NCBI RefSeq assembly: GCF_030695035.1
Contig: NZ_JAUYTT010000008.1
Coordinates: 868,001-932,000 of the forward strand
Direction: 5' to 3'
DNA from: Frigidibacter sp.
GTDB lineage: Bacteria > Pseudomonadota > Alphaproteobacteria > Rhodobacterales > Rhodobacteraceae
DNA: 64,000 nt
Numbering within the stretch: the first letter of the stretch is position 1; every line of letters begins with the position of its first letter. Position numbers and translations under genes: made by a program. Positions 19,012 through 27,544 of this stretch are shown here, in pieces. The notes beneath the pieces are model-generated. The model saw only the letters and a program-made list of their open reading frames with translations, had not been told where the DNA came from and did not search any database.

Positions 19012-19934
19012 CGAACCCCTCGCTTCCCCTCGCCCTCTCGGCCGAGGTGCGCGCGGCGCTGGAGGCCGGCAAGCCGGTCGTCGCGCTGGAATCGACGATC
19101 ATCACCCACGGGATGCCCTATCCGCAGAACCTCGAGGCCGCCCGCGCGGTCGAGGCCGAGATCCGCGCCGCCGGGGCGACCCCGGCCACCATCGCGGTGA
19201 TGGGCGGGCAGATCCTGGTCGGGCTGGAGGATGCGGCGCTGGACGCGCTCGCACAGACGCCGGATGCGCTGAAGCTGAGCCGGGCCGATCTGGCGGCCTG
19301 CCTGGCCAGTGGGCGCACCGGCGCGACAACCGTCGCCGCGACGATGGTCTGCGCGCAATTGGCCGGGATCGAGGTTTTCGCCACCGGCGGCATCGGCGGG
19401 GTGCATCGGGGCGCAGAACTGTCCTTCGACATCTCGGCCGACCTGCGCGAGCTGGCGCATACGCGGGTGACGGTCGTCGCGGCGGGTGCGAAGGCGATTC
19501 TGGACCTGCCGAAGACACTGGAAGTGCTGGAGACGCTTGGCGTGCCGGTGATCGCCATGGGGCAGGATGAGTTTCCCGCCTTCTGGTCGCGTGCCTCTGG
19601 CCTGCCGGCCCCGCTGCGGATGGACAGCGCCGCCGAGATCGCCGCCGCGCACCGGATGCGGGGGCTGATCGGCCTGCCGGGCGGGCAACTGGTCGCCAAC
19701 CCGGTGCCGGCCGCGGACGAGATCCCGCTGGCCGAGATCATGCCGGCGGTGGAGGTGGCGCTGGCCGAGGCGGCGGCGCAGGGAATCGCCGCCAAGGCAG
19801 TGACGCCCTTCCTGCTCGACCGCATCTTTGCGCTGACGGACGGGCGGTCATTGACCGCCAATATCGCGCTGGTGCGCAACAATGCGCGGCTGGCGGCCGC
19901 AATCGCCATCGAACTCGCCAGCGCAGCAAAATGA
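19008..19934 (+). CDS. psuG: Pseudouridine-5'-phosphate glycosidase
   Basis: 308 residues. PsuG cleaves the C-C glycosidic bond of pseudouridine 5'-phosphate to uracil and ribose 5-phosphate. The family is easily recognised by PVVALESTIITHGMPYPQNLEAA near the N-terminus, the SGRTGATTVAATMVCAQLAGIEVFATGGIGGVHRGAE region, and VIAMGQDEFPAFWSRASG. It overlaps psuK by four bases, giving a two-gene salvage unit. Confidence 0.96.
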   Translation: MTNPSLPLALSAEVRAALEAGKPVVALESTIITHGMPYPQNLEAARAVEAEIRAAGATPATIAVMGGQILVGLEDAALDALAQTPDALKLSRADLAACLASGRTGATTVAATMVCAQLAGIEVFATGGIGGVHRGAELSFDISADLRELAHTRVTVVAAGAKAILDLPKTLEVLETLGVPVIAMGQDEFPAFWSRASGLPAPLRMDSAAEIAAAHRMRGLIGLPGGQLVANPVPAADEIPLAEIMPAVEVALAEAAAQGIAAKAVTPFLLDRIFALTDGRSLTANIALVRNNARLAAAIAIELASAAK

Positions 19935-20010
19935 ACAGCTTCGGGGGGCGGCGGAGGATTGTCGCGCCCCGATCCAGCCCCTAGGGTCTGGCGGTCAGCA
20001 GAGGACCGAC

Positions 20011-20721
20011 ATGACCGAGCATCCGGAAGACCCCCACCCACATACCAACCCGCTGCGGCCCTTGCCGCCGCGCAAAACCGGCCTGCTCTCGGCGCTGCGG
20101 GCCTCGTTCCTGACCGGGCTTGTGGTGGTGTTTCCCATCGGGCTGACGATCTGGCTGCTCTGGACCGTGACCGGCTGGATCGATGCCTTCGTGCTGCCGA
20201 TGGTGCCGCATCGCTTCCGGCCCGAGCAATACATCGGCATCGACCTGCGCGGCGTCGGCGTGATCTTCTTCCTGCTGTTTACCGTCATCGTCGGCTGGTT
20301 GGCCAAGGGCCTCATTGGCCGCTCGCTCCTGCGCTGGGGCGAGCATCTGGTGGACCGGATGCCGGTGATCCGGTCGGTCTATAGCGGGCTGAAGCAGATC
20401 GCCGAGACGGTCTTTGCCCAGTCCGAGGCGAGTTTCGACAAGGCCTGCCTGATCGAATATCCGCGCAAGGGCATCTGGGCGATCGGCTTCGTCTCGACCA
20501 TGGCCAAAGGAGAGATCGCGGCGCGCGCCTCGCTCGACGATCCGCTGGTGTCGGTGTTCCTGCCGACGACGCCGAACCCGACCTCGGGCTTCCTGCTCTA
20601 TGTGCCGCAATCGCAGGTGACCTATCTCGACATGAGCGTCGAGGACACCGCCAAGCTGATCATTTCGGCGGGGCTGGTTTATCCAACCCCGAAGGACCCC
20701 GCGGCACTGCCGCCGCGCTGA
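20011..20721 (+). CDS. DUF502 membrane protein
   Basis: 236 residues. After a Pro/His-rich start come two hydrophobic segments (FLTGLVVVFPIGLTIWLLWTVTGW and GVGVIFFLLFTVIVGWLA), then the DUF502 core with DRMPVIRSVYSGLKQIAETVF and FLPTTPNPTSGFLLYVP. The family is widespread and of unknown biochemical function. The gene follows psuG by 76 bases but has its own ribosome site (GAGGACCGAC), so co-transcription is possible but not certain. Confidence 0.9.
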   Translation: MTEHPEDPHPHTNPLRPLPPRKTGLLSALRASFLTGLVVVFPIGLTIWLLWTVTGWIDAFVLPMVPHRFRPEQYIGIDLRGVGVIFFLLFTVIVGWLAKGLIGRSLLRWGEHLVDRMPVIRSVYSGLKQIAETVFAQSEASFDKACLIEYPRKGIWAIGFVSTMAKGEIAARASLDDPLVSVFLPTTPNPTSGFLLYVPQSQVTYLDMSVEDTAKLIISAGLVYPTPKDPAALPPR

Positions 20722-21043
20722 ACCGGGCGGCCTGCACGGCAAAAACGGGCCCGCGGGGCGGCGTGGTGCAAAGCGGCTGCGGCCTCTTTGCAACGCATTG
20801 CATCTTTAGGCAGACATTTCCGTTGTGGCGGCCAAGGGGCGTGTTAGAATCAAATCTGTCAATGTTCCGCGGGCGGAGGGTAGTCATCTGAGGTTTCAGG
20901 GCTTCTCGCTACCGTTCCGGACCGGACATGCTTGCGGGCCTGCGTTGGTCCTCTGTTGCCTGAAGGGGCAGTAGCGGGGTAGCGTAGATCGAGAGTTGCC
21001 TGAAACCGTGCCCAAATGGGCCAAAATAAAGTCGGAGACTGAC
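20722..21043 (+). other. Intergenic stretch before the 64-residue protein gene
   Basis: 322 bases. The 5' third contains GC-rich inverted segments after DUF502. From 20800 the composition becomes more A/T-rich, likely holding the promoter of the next gene, but no -35/-10 pair is convincing. No ORF of note is seen. Confidence 0.4.
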
Positions 21044-21238
21044 ATGAAAACCTTCAAAGCCGCCATCCTCGCCTCGCTGATCGCCGCCCCGGCCTTTGCC
21101 GGCGGCTATGCCGAACCGGTCATGGAGCCGATGATCCAGCCGGAAGTCATCGTCGAAGACACCTCGTCCTCGTCGGCTGGCATCCTGGTGCCGATCCTGC
21201 TCCTGATCCTGGTCGCTGCTGTCGTTTCGGCCGACTGA
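21044..21238 (+). CDS. Small exported protein of unknown function
   Basis: 64 residues. A signal peptide (MKTFKAAILASLIAAPAFA, cleavage after AFA) is followed by a short Pro/Glu-rich segment, a serine run SSSS, and a hydrophobic C-terminus ILVPILLLILVAAVVSAD that can span the membrane. The ribosome site is GGAGACTGAC. A strong terminator follows, so it is a one-gene unit. I do not recognise the family; similar small Gly-Tyr/Pro-Glu/Ser-run proteins occur in Rhodobacterales. The mature part is too small for catalysis. Confidence 0.7.
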   Translation: MKTFKAAILASLIAAPAFAGGYAEPVMEPMIQPEVIVEDTSSSSAGILVPILLLILVAAVVSAD

Positions 21239-21290
21239 TCACGGCATTTCGCCCCGGGGTCGGCTCACGCCGGCCTTGGAGCTCTGCCAG

Positions 21291-21323
21291 ACGCCCGGGC
21301 CGCTTGCGCGCCCGGGCGTTTTG
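21291..21323 (+). terminator. Rho-independent terminator
   Basis: A 9-base perfect stem ACGCCCGGG/CCCGGGCGT with an 11-base loop is followed by TTTTG. It closes the transcript of the 64-residue protein gene. Confidence 0.75.
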
Positions 21324-21362
21324 CTTTGAGCCGCCATCTTTTCGTTTCGACGGGCAGTCCCG

Positions 21363-22775
21363 TCAGGCCAGCAGCGCCGCCAGATCGACAGTGCCCGCCT
21401 TGCCGATCTTGCCGCGCGCGCTTTCCATGAAATCCTCGGCCGCCATCCGGCCCGCCGCCTTGAGATGCGCCAGCAGCGTCGGGGTCGGCACGATCTTGGT
21501 TGCCACGCTGAGGCTGCCCATCAGCTTGTCATCGGCGATCATGTGGACGCGCACGTCCTTCATGCTACCCGGTTTCAACTGCCCGCCGGCGAGCAGGCGT
21601 TTCACGAAGGCGATGGCGCGCAATTCGCGCAGCAGCGAGGAGTTGAAGCTGATCTCGTTGACGCGGTTGGCGATCTCGGCGGCGCTGTGGGGCAACTCCT
21701 CACGCAGCATCGGGTTGATGTTCACGATCACCACGTCATCGGGCAGGCTCGGCGCAAAGAGCGGGAAGAGGGCCGGGTTGCCGGCATAGCCGCCATCCCA
21801 ATAGGCCTCGCACTTGCCGGTTTCCGGATCCTCGATTTCCACCGCCCGGAACAGCGTCGGCAGGCAGGCCGAGGCGAGAATCACGTCGGTGCTGATTTCG
21901 GCATTGTTGAAGACCCGGATCTTGCCGGTGCGCACATTGGTGGCGCTGATGAAGATCAGCGGGCCTTCTTGCGCGCTGATCCGGTCATAGGCGAAGCGTT
22001 CGACCACGCGGCGCAGCGGGTTTTCCCAGAACGGCAGGTCATAGGGGCTGACGGCGCTGGTTACTGCGTCGATCATCTTGAAGGGCACCACCGCCTCGAC
22101 CATCTTCGCGGTCATCGCCGGGCCGGGCATGAAGGCCATCAGCCAATGCGCGAACGAAAGGTCGGGAATCGCGCCCATCTGGCCCCAGAGCCAGTCGAGC
22201 TGATCCCTTGCGCCCTCGCGCCCGCCAGCGACCCAGCCGGATTTCAGCGCGGCAGCATTCAGCGCCCCGGCCGAGGCACCGGATATGGCGGCGATGTCGA
22301 TGCCGGGGTCTTCCAGCAGCCGGTCGAGCACGCCCCAAGTAAAGGCGCCATGCGCGCCACCGCCCTGCAGCGCGAGGTTGATGCGGCAGGGCTCCGTCCC
22401 GCCGTTCACGGCGGGCGTGGCAAGGTCGGCTTCAGGGGCGGCGCCTTCGTTGGCCGTTACCAGCTCCTCGATGGCAGCCAGCGGGCCCGGTTCGTCGGCC
22501 AGGTCCGGCGCGGGGGCCTTGGGTTTGGCGGCGGCCTTGGGCTTGGCGGCAGCTTTGGCGGCGGCAGGAGCGTTGGAAGCGGCGGCCCTTGGTCTGGGCT
22601 CAGCCTTTGGCTTCGGCACGGGTTTCGTTGCCGTCTTGGCATCGGGTACACCCTCAGCCGCCTTCGGCTCTGCCTCGTCCCCGGCCTTCGGCCGCCGAAC
22701 GATCTTGCGCGGCCCCGGCCGTGGATCGGCCTTGCCGCGCCCGCCGCCGGGTTTGCCTGCTCCCGTTCCTGCCAT
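21363..22775 (-). CDS. Patatin-like phospholipase with long Ala/Lys/Pro-rich N-terminus
   Basis: 470 residues. The patatin domain covers about residues 130-460: oxyanion hole INLALQGGGAHGAF, nucleophile elbow GASAG, and the catalytic dyad Asp in YWDGGYAGNP. It hydrolyses acyl esters of lipids. The first 125 residues are of low complexity, with repeated KPKA, AAAKPK and PKAEP units, giving a strongly basic tail that recalls DNA- or polymer-binding tails. It lies next to bdhA on the same strand, a neighbourhood that suggests a link to polyhydroxybutyrate or lipid turnover. Confidence 0.85.
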   Translation of the reverse strand: MAGTGAGKPGGGRGKADPRPGPRKIVRRPKAGDEAEPKAAEGVPDAKTATKPVPKPKAEPRPRAAASNAPAAAKAAAKPKAAAKPKAPAPDLADEPGPLAAIEELVTANEGAAPEADLATPAVNGGTEPCRINLALQGGGAHGAFTWGVLDRLLEDPGIDIAAISGASAGALNAAALKSGWVAGGREGARDQLDWLWGQMGAIPDLSFAHWLMAFMPGPAMTAKMVEAVVPFKMIDAVTSAVSPYDLPFWENPLRRVVERFAYDRISAQEGPLIFISATNVRTGKIRVFNNAEISTDVILASACLPTLFRAVEIEDPETGKCEAYWDGGYAGNPALFPLFAPSLPDDVVIVNINPMLREELPHSAAEIANRVNEISFNSSLLRELRAIAFVKRLLAGGQLKPGSMKDVRVHMIADDKLMGSLSVATKIVPTPTLLAHLKAAGRMAAEDFMESARGKIGKAGTVDLAALLA

Positions 22776-22867
22776 AGTGCCCGCCTTTCGCTGCCATCTG
22801 CATTGCGCACGGTCCGGGCGGCGGGCAGACCGCCCCGCACACCCGTGCCCGCCGTCTCATCCCTGCC

Positions 22868-22889
22868 CTGACAGGGTAGCCCCTGTCAG
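22868..22889 (-). terminator. Hairpin at the bdhA stop codon
   Basis: CTGACAGGG and CCCTGTCAG form a perfect 9-base stem with a four-base loop; the stem starts at the bdhA TGA. There is no T-run, so it may stabilise the mRNA end or partly terminate before the patatin gene. Confidence 0.4.
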
Positions 22890-23671
22890 AGCGCCGTCCA
22901 GCCCCCATCGACGCTGATCGCGGTTCCGGTGATCTGTGCGGCGTAGTCCGAGCACAAGAAGACCACTGTGCCGCCCATTTGTTCCACAGTCGCAAACTCG
23001 CGCGAGGGCTGGCGGTCCAGCATCACCTTCTTGATGACATCCTCGCGGCTCATCGAATGGGTCTTCATCTGGTCGGGGATCTGCGCCTCGACCAGCGGGG
23101 TCAGCACATAGCCGGGGCAGACGGAATTGCAGGTGATCGGCTCTTCCGCCGTTTCCAGCGCCACCACCTTGCTGAACCCGACGATGCCATGCTTGGCCGC
23201 CACATAGGCCGATTTGTAGGGCGAGGCGGTCAGCCCGTGGGCCGAGGCGATGTTGATGACCCGGCCCCATCCAGCCGCGCGCATCTTCGGCAGCGCCGCG
23301 GCGGTAGTGTGGAAGGCCGAGGAGAGGTTGATGGCGATGATCGCGTCCCACTTCGAGGTCGGAAATTCATCCACCGGCGCGACATGCTGGATGCCAGCGT
23401 TGTTCACCAGGATGTCGCAGGCGCCCGCCTGCTCGATCAGGGCGCGGCAATCCTCGCCCTTCGACATGTCGGCGCGGATGTAGCGCGCGGTCACGCCGAA
23501 CTCCTCGCCGATGCTGGCGGCCAGCGCGTGATCGTCGGCGCTGTCGGTGAAGGAGTTCAGGACGACATCCGCCCCAGCCCGCGCCAGCTCTCGCGCGATG
23601 CCAAGACCGATGCCGGAATTCGATCCGGTGATGACGGCGGTCTTTCCCGCCAGCGATGTGGTGATGCTCAT
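22886..23671 (-). CDS. bdhA: 3-hydroxybutyrate dehydrogenase
   Basis: 261 residues from MSITTSLAGKTAVITGS, preceded by GCAGGAGGACC. A short-chain dehydrogenase: nucleotide motif TGSNSGIGLGIA, NNAGIQHV, and the catalytic Ser/Tyr/Lys in INIASAHGLTASPYKSAYVAAKHG. The segment GIQHVAPVDEFP and the C-terminal SVDGGWTAL are typical of D-3-hydroxybutyrate dehydrogenase, which oxidises 3-hydroxybutyrate to acetoacetate with NAD+. A TATAAG element at 23700-23705 lies 29 bases upstream and may be its own -10 box. Confidence 0.92.
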   Translation of the reverse strand: MSITTSLAGKTAVITGSNSGIGLGIARELARAGADVVLNSFTDSADDHALAASIGEEFGVTARYIRADMSKGEDCRALIEQAGACDILVNNAGIQHVAPVDEFPTSKWDAIIAINLSSAFHTTAAALPKMRAAGWGRVINIASAHGLTASPYKSAYVAAKHGIVGFSKVVALETAEEPITCNSVCPGYVLTPLVEAQIPDQMKTHSMSREDVIKKVMLDRQPSREFATVEQMGGTVVFLCSDYAAQITGTAISVDGGWTAL

Positions 23672-23759
23672 GTTGGTCCTCCTGCAGCTTTGCGCCGACC
23701 TTATACCGGGCTGCTGCAACATCCAGCACCGCGGTATCGGGGCGGGCGCAAAACGCGCC

Positions 23760-23835
23760 AAAAAAAACGCCCGCACAAGGCGGGCGTTAAGTCGTTGAGG
23801 CAGGTTTCATACAGGCAAGAAACCTATCGAGCAGT
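23760..23835 (-). ncRNA. Candidate small RNA, or attenuated leader upstream of bdhA
   Basis: On the minus strand a sigma-70-type promoter TTGGAC-N17-TATAAG (23870-23842) is followed by about 76 bases that end in a very strong terminator. The RNA would have a first hairpin AGGTTTC/GAAACCT (7-base stem, 10-base loop, 23825-23802), a short single-stranded part, then the terminator stem AACGCCCGC/GCGGGCGTT followed by eight T. There is no long ORF; only a 7-codon frame MKPASTT ends just before the terminator. It could be an independent sRNA or the leader of bdhA, which starts 89 bases further on. Confidence 0.65.
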
Positions 23836-23948
23836 AGGGCCCTTATACGCCGATCAAACGCGCCGTCCAAGCTAAAAGTTTGAAAAGGCTGGCCCGGAAG
23901 GGTAGCGTCTGCCTCAGAAAAACCGCCACAGAAGGGATTGCCCCCGGC

Positions 23949-25784
23949 ATGAAACCGCAGAATTTCCGGGCCTCGCGCCGCCATCTTTGCCGTGCCCTCG
24001 CGCCTTTGTGTGTTGCGTTTTTCGCGTTTGCAGCGCCGCCGCAGGCGCTGGCAGAGCCGATGCACGGCATAGCTATGTATGGCGAGCCGGCCCTGCCACC
24101 CGATTTTGTGGCGCTGCCCTATGCGAACCCGGACGCGCCGAAGGGCGGACGCATCGTGATGGGCGAGCCGGGGGGATTCGATTCGCTCAATCCGTGGATC
24201 CTGATGGGACGCGCACCCTGGGGCATGGGGCTGCATATGGCCGAGACGCTGATGGCCCGGTCCATCGACGAGCCGTTCACCTTGTATGGCCTTCTGGCCG
24301 AATCGGTGGAGACGGACGAGGCCCGAACTTTCGTCGAATACACCCTGCGCCCCGAGGCCCGCTTCTCCGATGGCAGCCCGGTGACGGTAGAGGATGTGAT
24401 CTGGAGCTATGAGACGCTCGGCACCCAGGGCCACCCCCGCTACCGCACCGCCTGGGGCAAGGTCGCCAGCATCGCCTCCCCCGCGCCCGGCAAGGTGCGC
24501 ATCGAGTTCACGCAAGCCGACCGAGAGCTGGCGCTGCTGATGGGAATGCGCCCGGTTCTGAAGAAGGCGCAATGGGAGGGCAAGGACTTCGCCCAGTCGA
24601 CGCTGGAGGTGCCGATCGGGTCGGGCGCCTATACCGTCGGCGCGTTCGAGCCAGGCCGCTATATCAGCTTCCTGCGCAACCCCGACTGGTGGGGCAAGGA
24701 TCTGCCAATCGCGCAGGGCCTCTATAACCTCGATGAGCTGCGCTATGAGTATTTTGCCGATCCGGGCATCATCTTCGAGGCGTTCAAGGCCGGCGAGCTG
24801 TCGATCTGGCGCGAGACCAATGCCGCGCGCTGGCAGACGCAGTTCAACTTCCCCGCCGTCGCCAGTGGCGAGGTGGTGAAGGCCGAGATCCCGCATCAGC
24901 GCCCCTCGGGCATCACCGGCCTTGTCTTCAACACCCGCCGCCCGGTCTTTGCCGACTGGCGCGTGCGCGAGGCGCTGACGCTGGCCTTCAACTTCGAGTT
25001 CATCAACCAGACCCTGAACCTTGGGACAGAGCCACGCATCACCTCCTACTTCGCCAACTCGGCGCTGGCGCTGCAGCCCGGGCCGGCCACGGGGCGCGTG
25101 GCGGAGCTACTGGCGCCTTTCGCGGATAGCCTGACGCCCGGCACGGTCGAGGGCTATGCCCCGCCGGAATCGGACGGCACCCTGCGCAACCGCGCCAACA
25201 TGCGCCAGGCGATGGCGCTGCTGGAGGAAGCGGGCTGGACCGCCGAGGGCGGCACCCTGCGCGATGCCAGCGGCGTGCCCTTCGAGTTCGAGATCCTGCT
25301 GGCGCAGGGAGCGGCCGAGACTGGGCAGGTGGTGGACATCTATGTGCAGGCACTGCGCCAGCTGGGGATCACCCCGCGCATCGCCACCGTCGATGCGGCG
25401 CAATATGTGGAACGCACGAACAATTTCGATTTCGACATGGCCTGGATGCTGCGCGCCCTGTCGCTGAGCCCGGGGAATGAGCAGCGGCTCTACTGGGGCG
25501 CGGCGGGGGTGGGTCAGCCCGGCAGCCGCAACTGGATGGGCATGGCCTCGCCCGCCGCCGATGCGATGATCGACGCGATGCTGACCGCGACAGACCCCGA
25601 GGAGCTGACCGCCGCCGCGCAGGCGCTGGACCGGATCCTGACCGCCGGCCGCTGGGTGATTCCGGTGTGGTACTCGAAGGCCACGCGGATTGCCCATGCC
25701 AGCGATCTTCACTATCCGGAGCGTCTGCCGCTATATGGCGACTGGCCGGGCTTTGCGCCCGATGTCTGGTGGCATGAGGAGTAG
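23949..25784 (+). CDS. Extracellular solute-binding protein, peptide ABC transporter type
   Basis: 611 residues. A basic start with a signal peptide (RASRRHLCRALAPLCVAFFAFAAPPQALAEP) is followed by a family-5 solute-binding fold: HGIAMYGEPALPPDFVALPYANPDAPKGG, a motif typical of the YejA-like group of oligopeptide/microcin C-type binding proteins. It captures a peptide in the periplasm for import. No permease or ATPase genes follow, so it is an orphan component that would depend on a transporter elsewhere. The upstream ATG at 23880 would remove the signal from the N-terminus. Confidence 0.88.
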   Translation: MKPQNFRASRRHLCRALAPLCVAFFAFAAPPQALAEPMHGIAMYGEPALPPDFVALPYANPDAPKGGRIVMGEPGGFDSLNPWILMGRAPWGMGLHMAETLMARSIDEPFTLYGLLAESVETDEARTFVEYTLRPEARFSDGSPVTVEDVIWSYETLGTQGHPRYRTAWGKVASIASPAPGKVRIEFTQADRELALLMGMRPVLKKAQWEGKDFAQSTLEVPIGSGAYTVGAFEPGRYISFLRNPDWWGKDLPIAQGLYNLDELRYEYFADPGIIFEAFKAGELSIWRETNAARWQTQFNFPAVASGEVVKAEIPHQRPSGITGLVFNTRRPVFADWRVREALTLAFNFEFINQTLNLGTEPRITSYFANSALALQPGPATGRVAELLAPFADSLTPGTVEGYAPPESDGTLRNRANMRQAMALLEEAGWTAEGGTLRDASGVPFEFEILLAQGAAETGQVVDIYVQALRQLGITPRIATVDAAQYVERTNNFDFDMAWMLRALSLSPGNEQRLYWGAAGVGQPGSRNWMGMASPAADAMIDAMLTATDPEELTAAAQALDRILTAGRWVIPVWYSKATRIAHASDLHYPERLPLYGDWPGFAPDVWWHEE

Positions 25785-25787
25785 GAT

Positions 25788-25904
25788 ATGAAACGCATCG
25801 CATTGCTGGCCCTGCTGATGGCAGGACTTTCCGGCTGCAACACCGTGGCCGGGCTGGGTGAGGACGTGTCGGACAGCGCCCGCACGGTGCAGGGGATGAT
25901 GTAG
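25788..25904 (+). CDS. Entericidin A/B family lipoprotein
   Basis: 38 residues: MKRIALLALLMAGLSGC, a lipoprotein signal with Cys at 17, then NTVAGLGEDVSDSARTVQGMM, the entericidin consensus (NTxxGxGxDV). Entericidins are small membrane lipoproteins linked to bacteriolysis or stress. It starts three bases after the stop of the solute-binding protein gene behind a GAGGAGTAGGAT ribosome site, so it is co-transcribed. Confidence 0.85.
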   Translation: MKRIALLALLMAGLSGCNTVAGLGEDVSDSARTVQGMM

Positions 25905-25943
25905 CGTCACCGGACTGTCACGCCTTGGGGCTACGGGGGCCGG

Positions 25944-27104
25944 ATGCGGCATCATCTTCCCATCCTCGGCCTTCTTGCGCTGACCCAGATCACCGGCTGG
26001 GGCGCGGTCGGGGTGCTGCCCGTGATCGCCGCGCCGGTTGCGGCGGACCTCGGCGTCTCGCTGCCAGCGGTGTTTTTGGGCACCTCGTTGATGTTCGTCG
26101 CGATGGGGATCGCCTCGCCGCCGGCCGGCCGGGCCTTCCGCCGCTTCGGGACGCGGCAGGTGATGGCGGCGGGGGCGGGTCTGATCGGGCTGACGCTTTG
26201 CCTCGTGGCGCTGGCCCCCGGCCTTACGGTGTTCTGCATCGGCTGGGCGCTGGTTGGGCTGGCCGGGTCGATGTTCATGACCACCGCCGCCTATGCCTAT
26301 CTCGCCGAATATGACGCGGACAGTGCCCGTAGCCTGATCGGAACGCTGATGCTGGTCACCGGCCTGGCCGGCGCGGTGTTCTGGCCGATCACAGCCTGGC
26401 TGGAGCATGTGGTTGGCTGGCGAGGCGCGGTGTTTGCCTTTGCGGCGGTCATGGTGATGGTTGTCTGCCCACTGGTCCGCTTCGGTCTGCCCCGCACCGA
26501 GGCGGTGATCGCAACGCAGCAGCCAAAGACGGCACGGACCGGGCGCCTCTTCGCGCTGCTGGTTGCGGCCATCGCCCTCAACAGCTTCGTCACCTTCGGC
26601 ATCGAGTCGGTGGGGATCGCTCTGGTGGAGGCCAGCGGCGCAAGCCTTGCCACGGCCATCGCCATCGCCTCGGCGCTTGGGGTCTGCAAGGTCGGCGGGC
26701 GGCTGATCGACCTGATCGGCGGGGCGCGGTGGGACGGACTGTCCACCGCGCTGGCCTCTGGCCTGATGATCCCGCTGGGGCTGGCGGCGCTCGGGCTCGG
26801 CGGTGCCGGCCTTTTGGGCGTGAGCGGCTACCTGCTGCTGTTCGGCATTGGCAGCGGCGCCTTTGCGGTGGCGCGCGCGACCATGCCGCTGGTCTTCTAC
26901 GCCCGCGCCGATTACGCGGCGGCGATGGCGGGCATTGCCCTGCCGATGAACCTGATCAACGCGCTGGCCCCGCCGGTGCTGGCGGCGCTGCTGACCGGCA
27001 TCGGCCCCCATGCCGTGCTGGCAGTGCTTGGCACGCTGAGCCTGGCGGCCTTTGCGGTGCTGCTGCGGCTGAACAGGCTGAGGACGCAGCCCTTAGCTGG
27101 ATAG
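25944..27104 (+). CDS. MFS transporter
   Basis: 386 residues with about twelve hydrophobic helices. The loop between helices 2 and 3 has the MFS-type segment GRAFRRFGTRQVMAAGAGL. There is a short central loop (PRTEAVIATQQPKTARTG). Substrate unknown. The gene begins 39 bases after entericidin and may be read from the same promoter. Confidence 0.82.
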   Translation: MRHHLPILGLLALTQITGWGAVGVLPVIAAPVAADLGVSLPAVFLGTSLMFVAMGIASPPAGRAFRRFGTRQVMAAGAGLIGLTLCLVALAPGLTVFCIGWALVGLAGSMFMTTAAYAYLAEYDADSARSLIGTLMLVTGLAGAVFWPITAWLEHVVGWRGAVFAFAAVMVMVVCPLVRFGLPRTEAVIATQQPKTARTGRLFALLVAAIALNSFVTFGIESVGIALVEASGASLATAIAIASALGVCKVGGRLIDLIGGARWDGLSTALASGLMIPLGLAALGLGGAGLLGVSGYLLLFGIGSGAFAVARATMPLVFYARADYAAAMAGIALPMNLINALAPPVLAALLTGIGPHAVLAVLGTLSLAAFAVLLRLNRLRTQPLAG

Positions 27105-27214
27105 AGCCCTGCCGCTTCCCCCGGGGCACGGGCGCTGACGAAAAGTTCTGTGCAGCGGCCCGGAACCGGCGCAGACTGAGGTGGGTTGATCGCCCGCAAG
27201 CAGGAGGCAGGCAC

Positions 27215-27544
27215 ATGAAATGGCACCACGTTCAGGAAAATTGGCCCGCGTTTTTCGACGCGATCATGGACCGCTGGCCGAAGGCGGATGAGAGCGATCT
27301 GGAAGACATCGACGGCGACCAGCGCGCCTTCATCGTCTATATCGCCGAGCTGACCGCGCAGGAGACCGCCGAGGCCGCGCAGGAGATCCGTGACTGGCTG
27401 ACAGGCGAGCTGCCCTCTGATGTGGTCATGGACCCCCGGCACGACGATCATTCCATCTCGCTGTCGAAAAAGTTCATGCCCGAGGGCGAGGATGAGTTCG
27501 ACGACGATGCCCGGTTTGGGGATGATACCAACGAGGATCGCTGA
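27215..27544 (+). CDS. Small acidic protein, CsbD-like N-terminus
   Basis: 109 residues. The first 60 (MKWHHVQENWPAFFDAIMDRW, DLEDIDGDQ, ending IRDWL) follow the CsbD stress-protein pattern (M-W-x2-V-x2-NW, K-W, DL-x2-I-G) remotely. The C-terminal third is very acidic (EGEDEFDDDARFGDDTNEDR) and probably disordered. Good ribosome site CAGGAGGCAGGCAC. CsbD proteins are stress-induced in many bacteria but their mechanism is unknown. Assignment to the family is an inference from pattern. Confidence 0.6.
   Translation: MKWHHVQENWPAFFDAIMDRWPKADESDLEDIDGDQRAFIVYIAELTAQETAEAAQEIRDWLTGELPSDVVMDPRHDDHSISLSKKFMPEGEDEFDDDARFGDDTNEDR

Noticed and set aside
23787-24896. Long minus-strand frame opposite the peptide-binding protein gene.
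   Set aside because: It is the antisense of a protein with signal peptide and family-5 binding-protein motifs; the composition is typical for a shadow frame.
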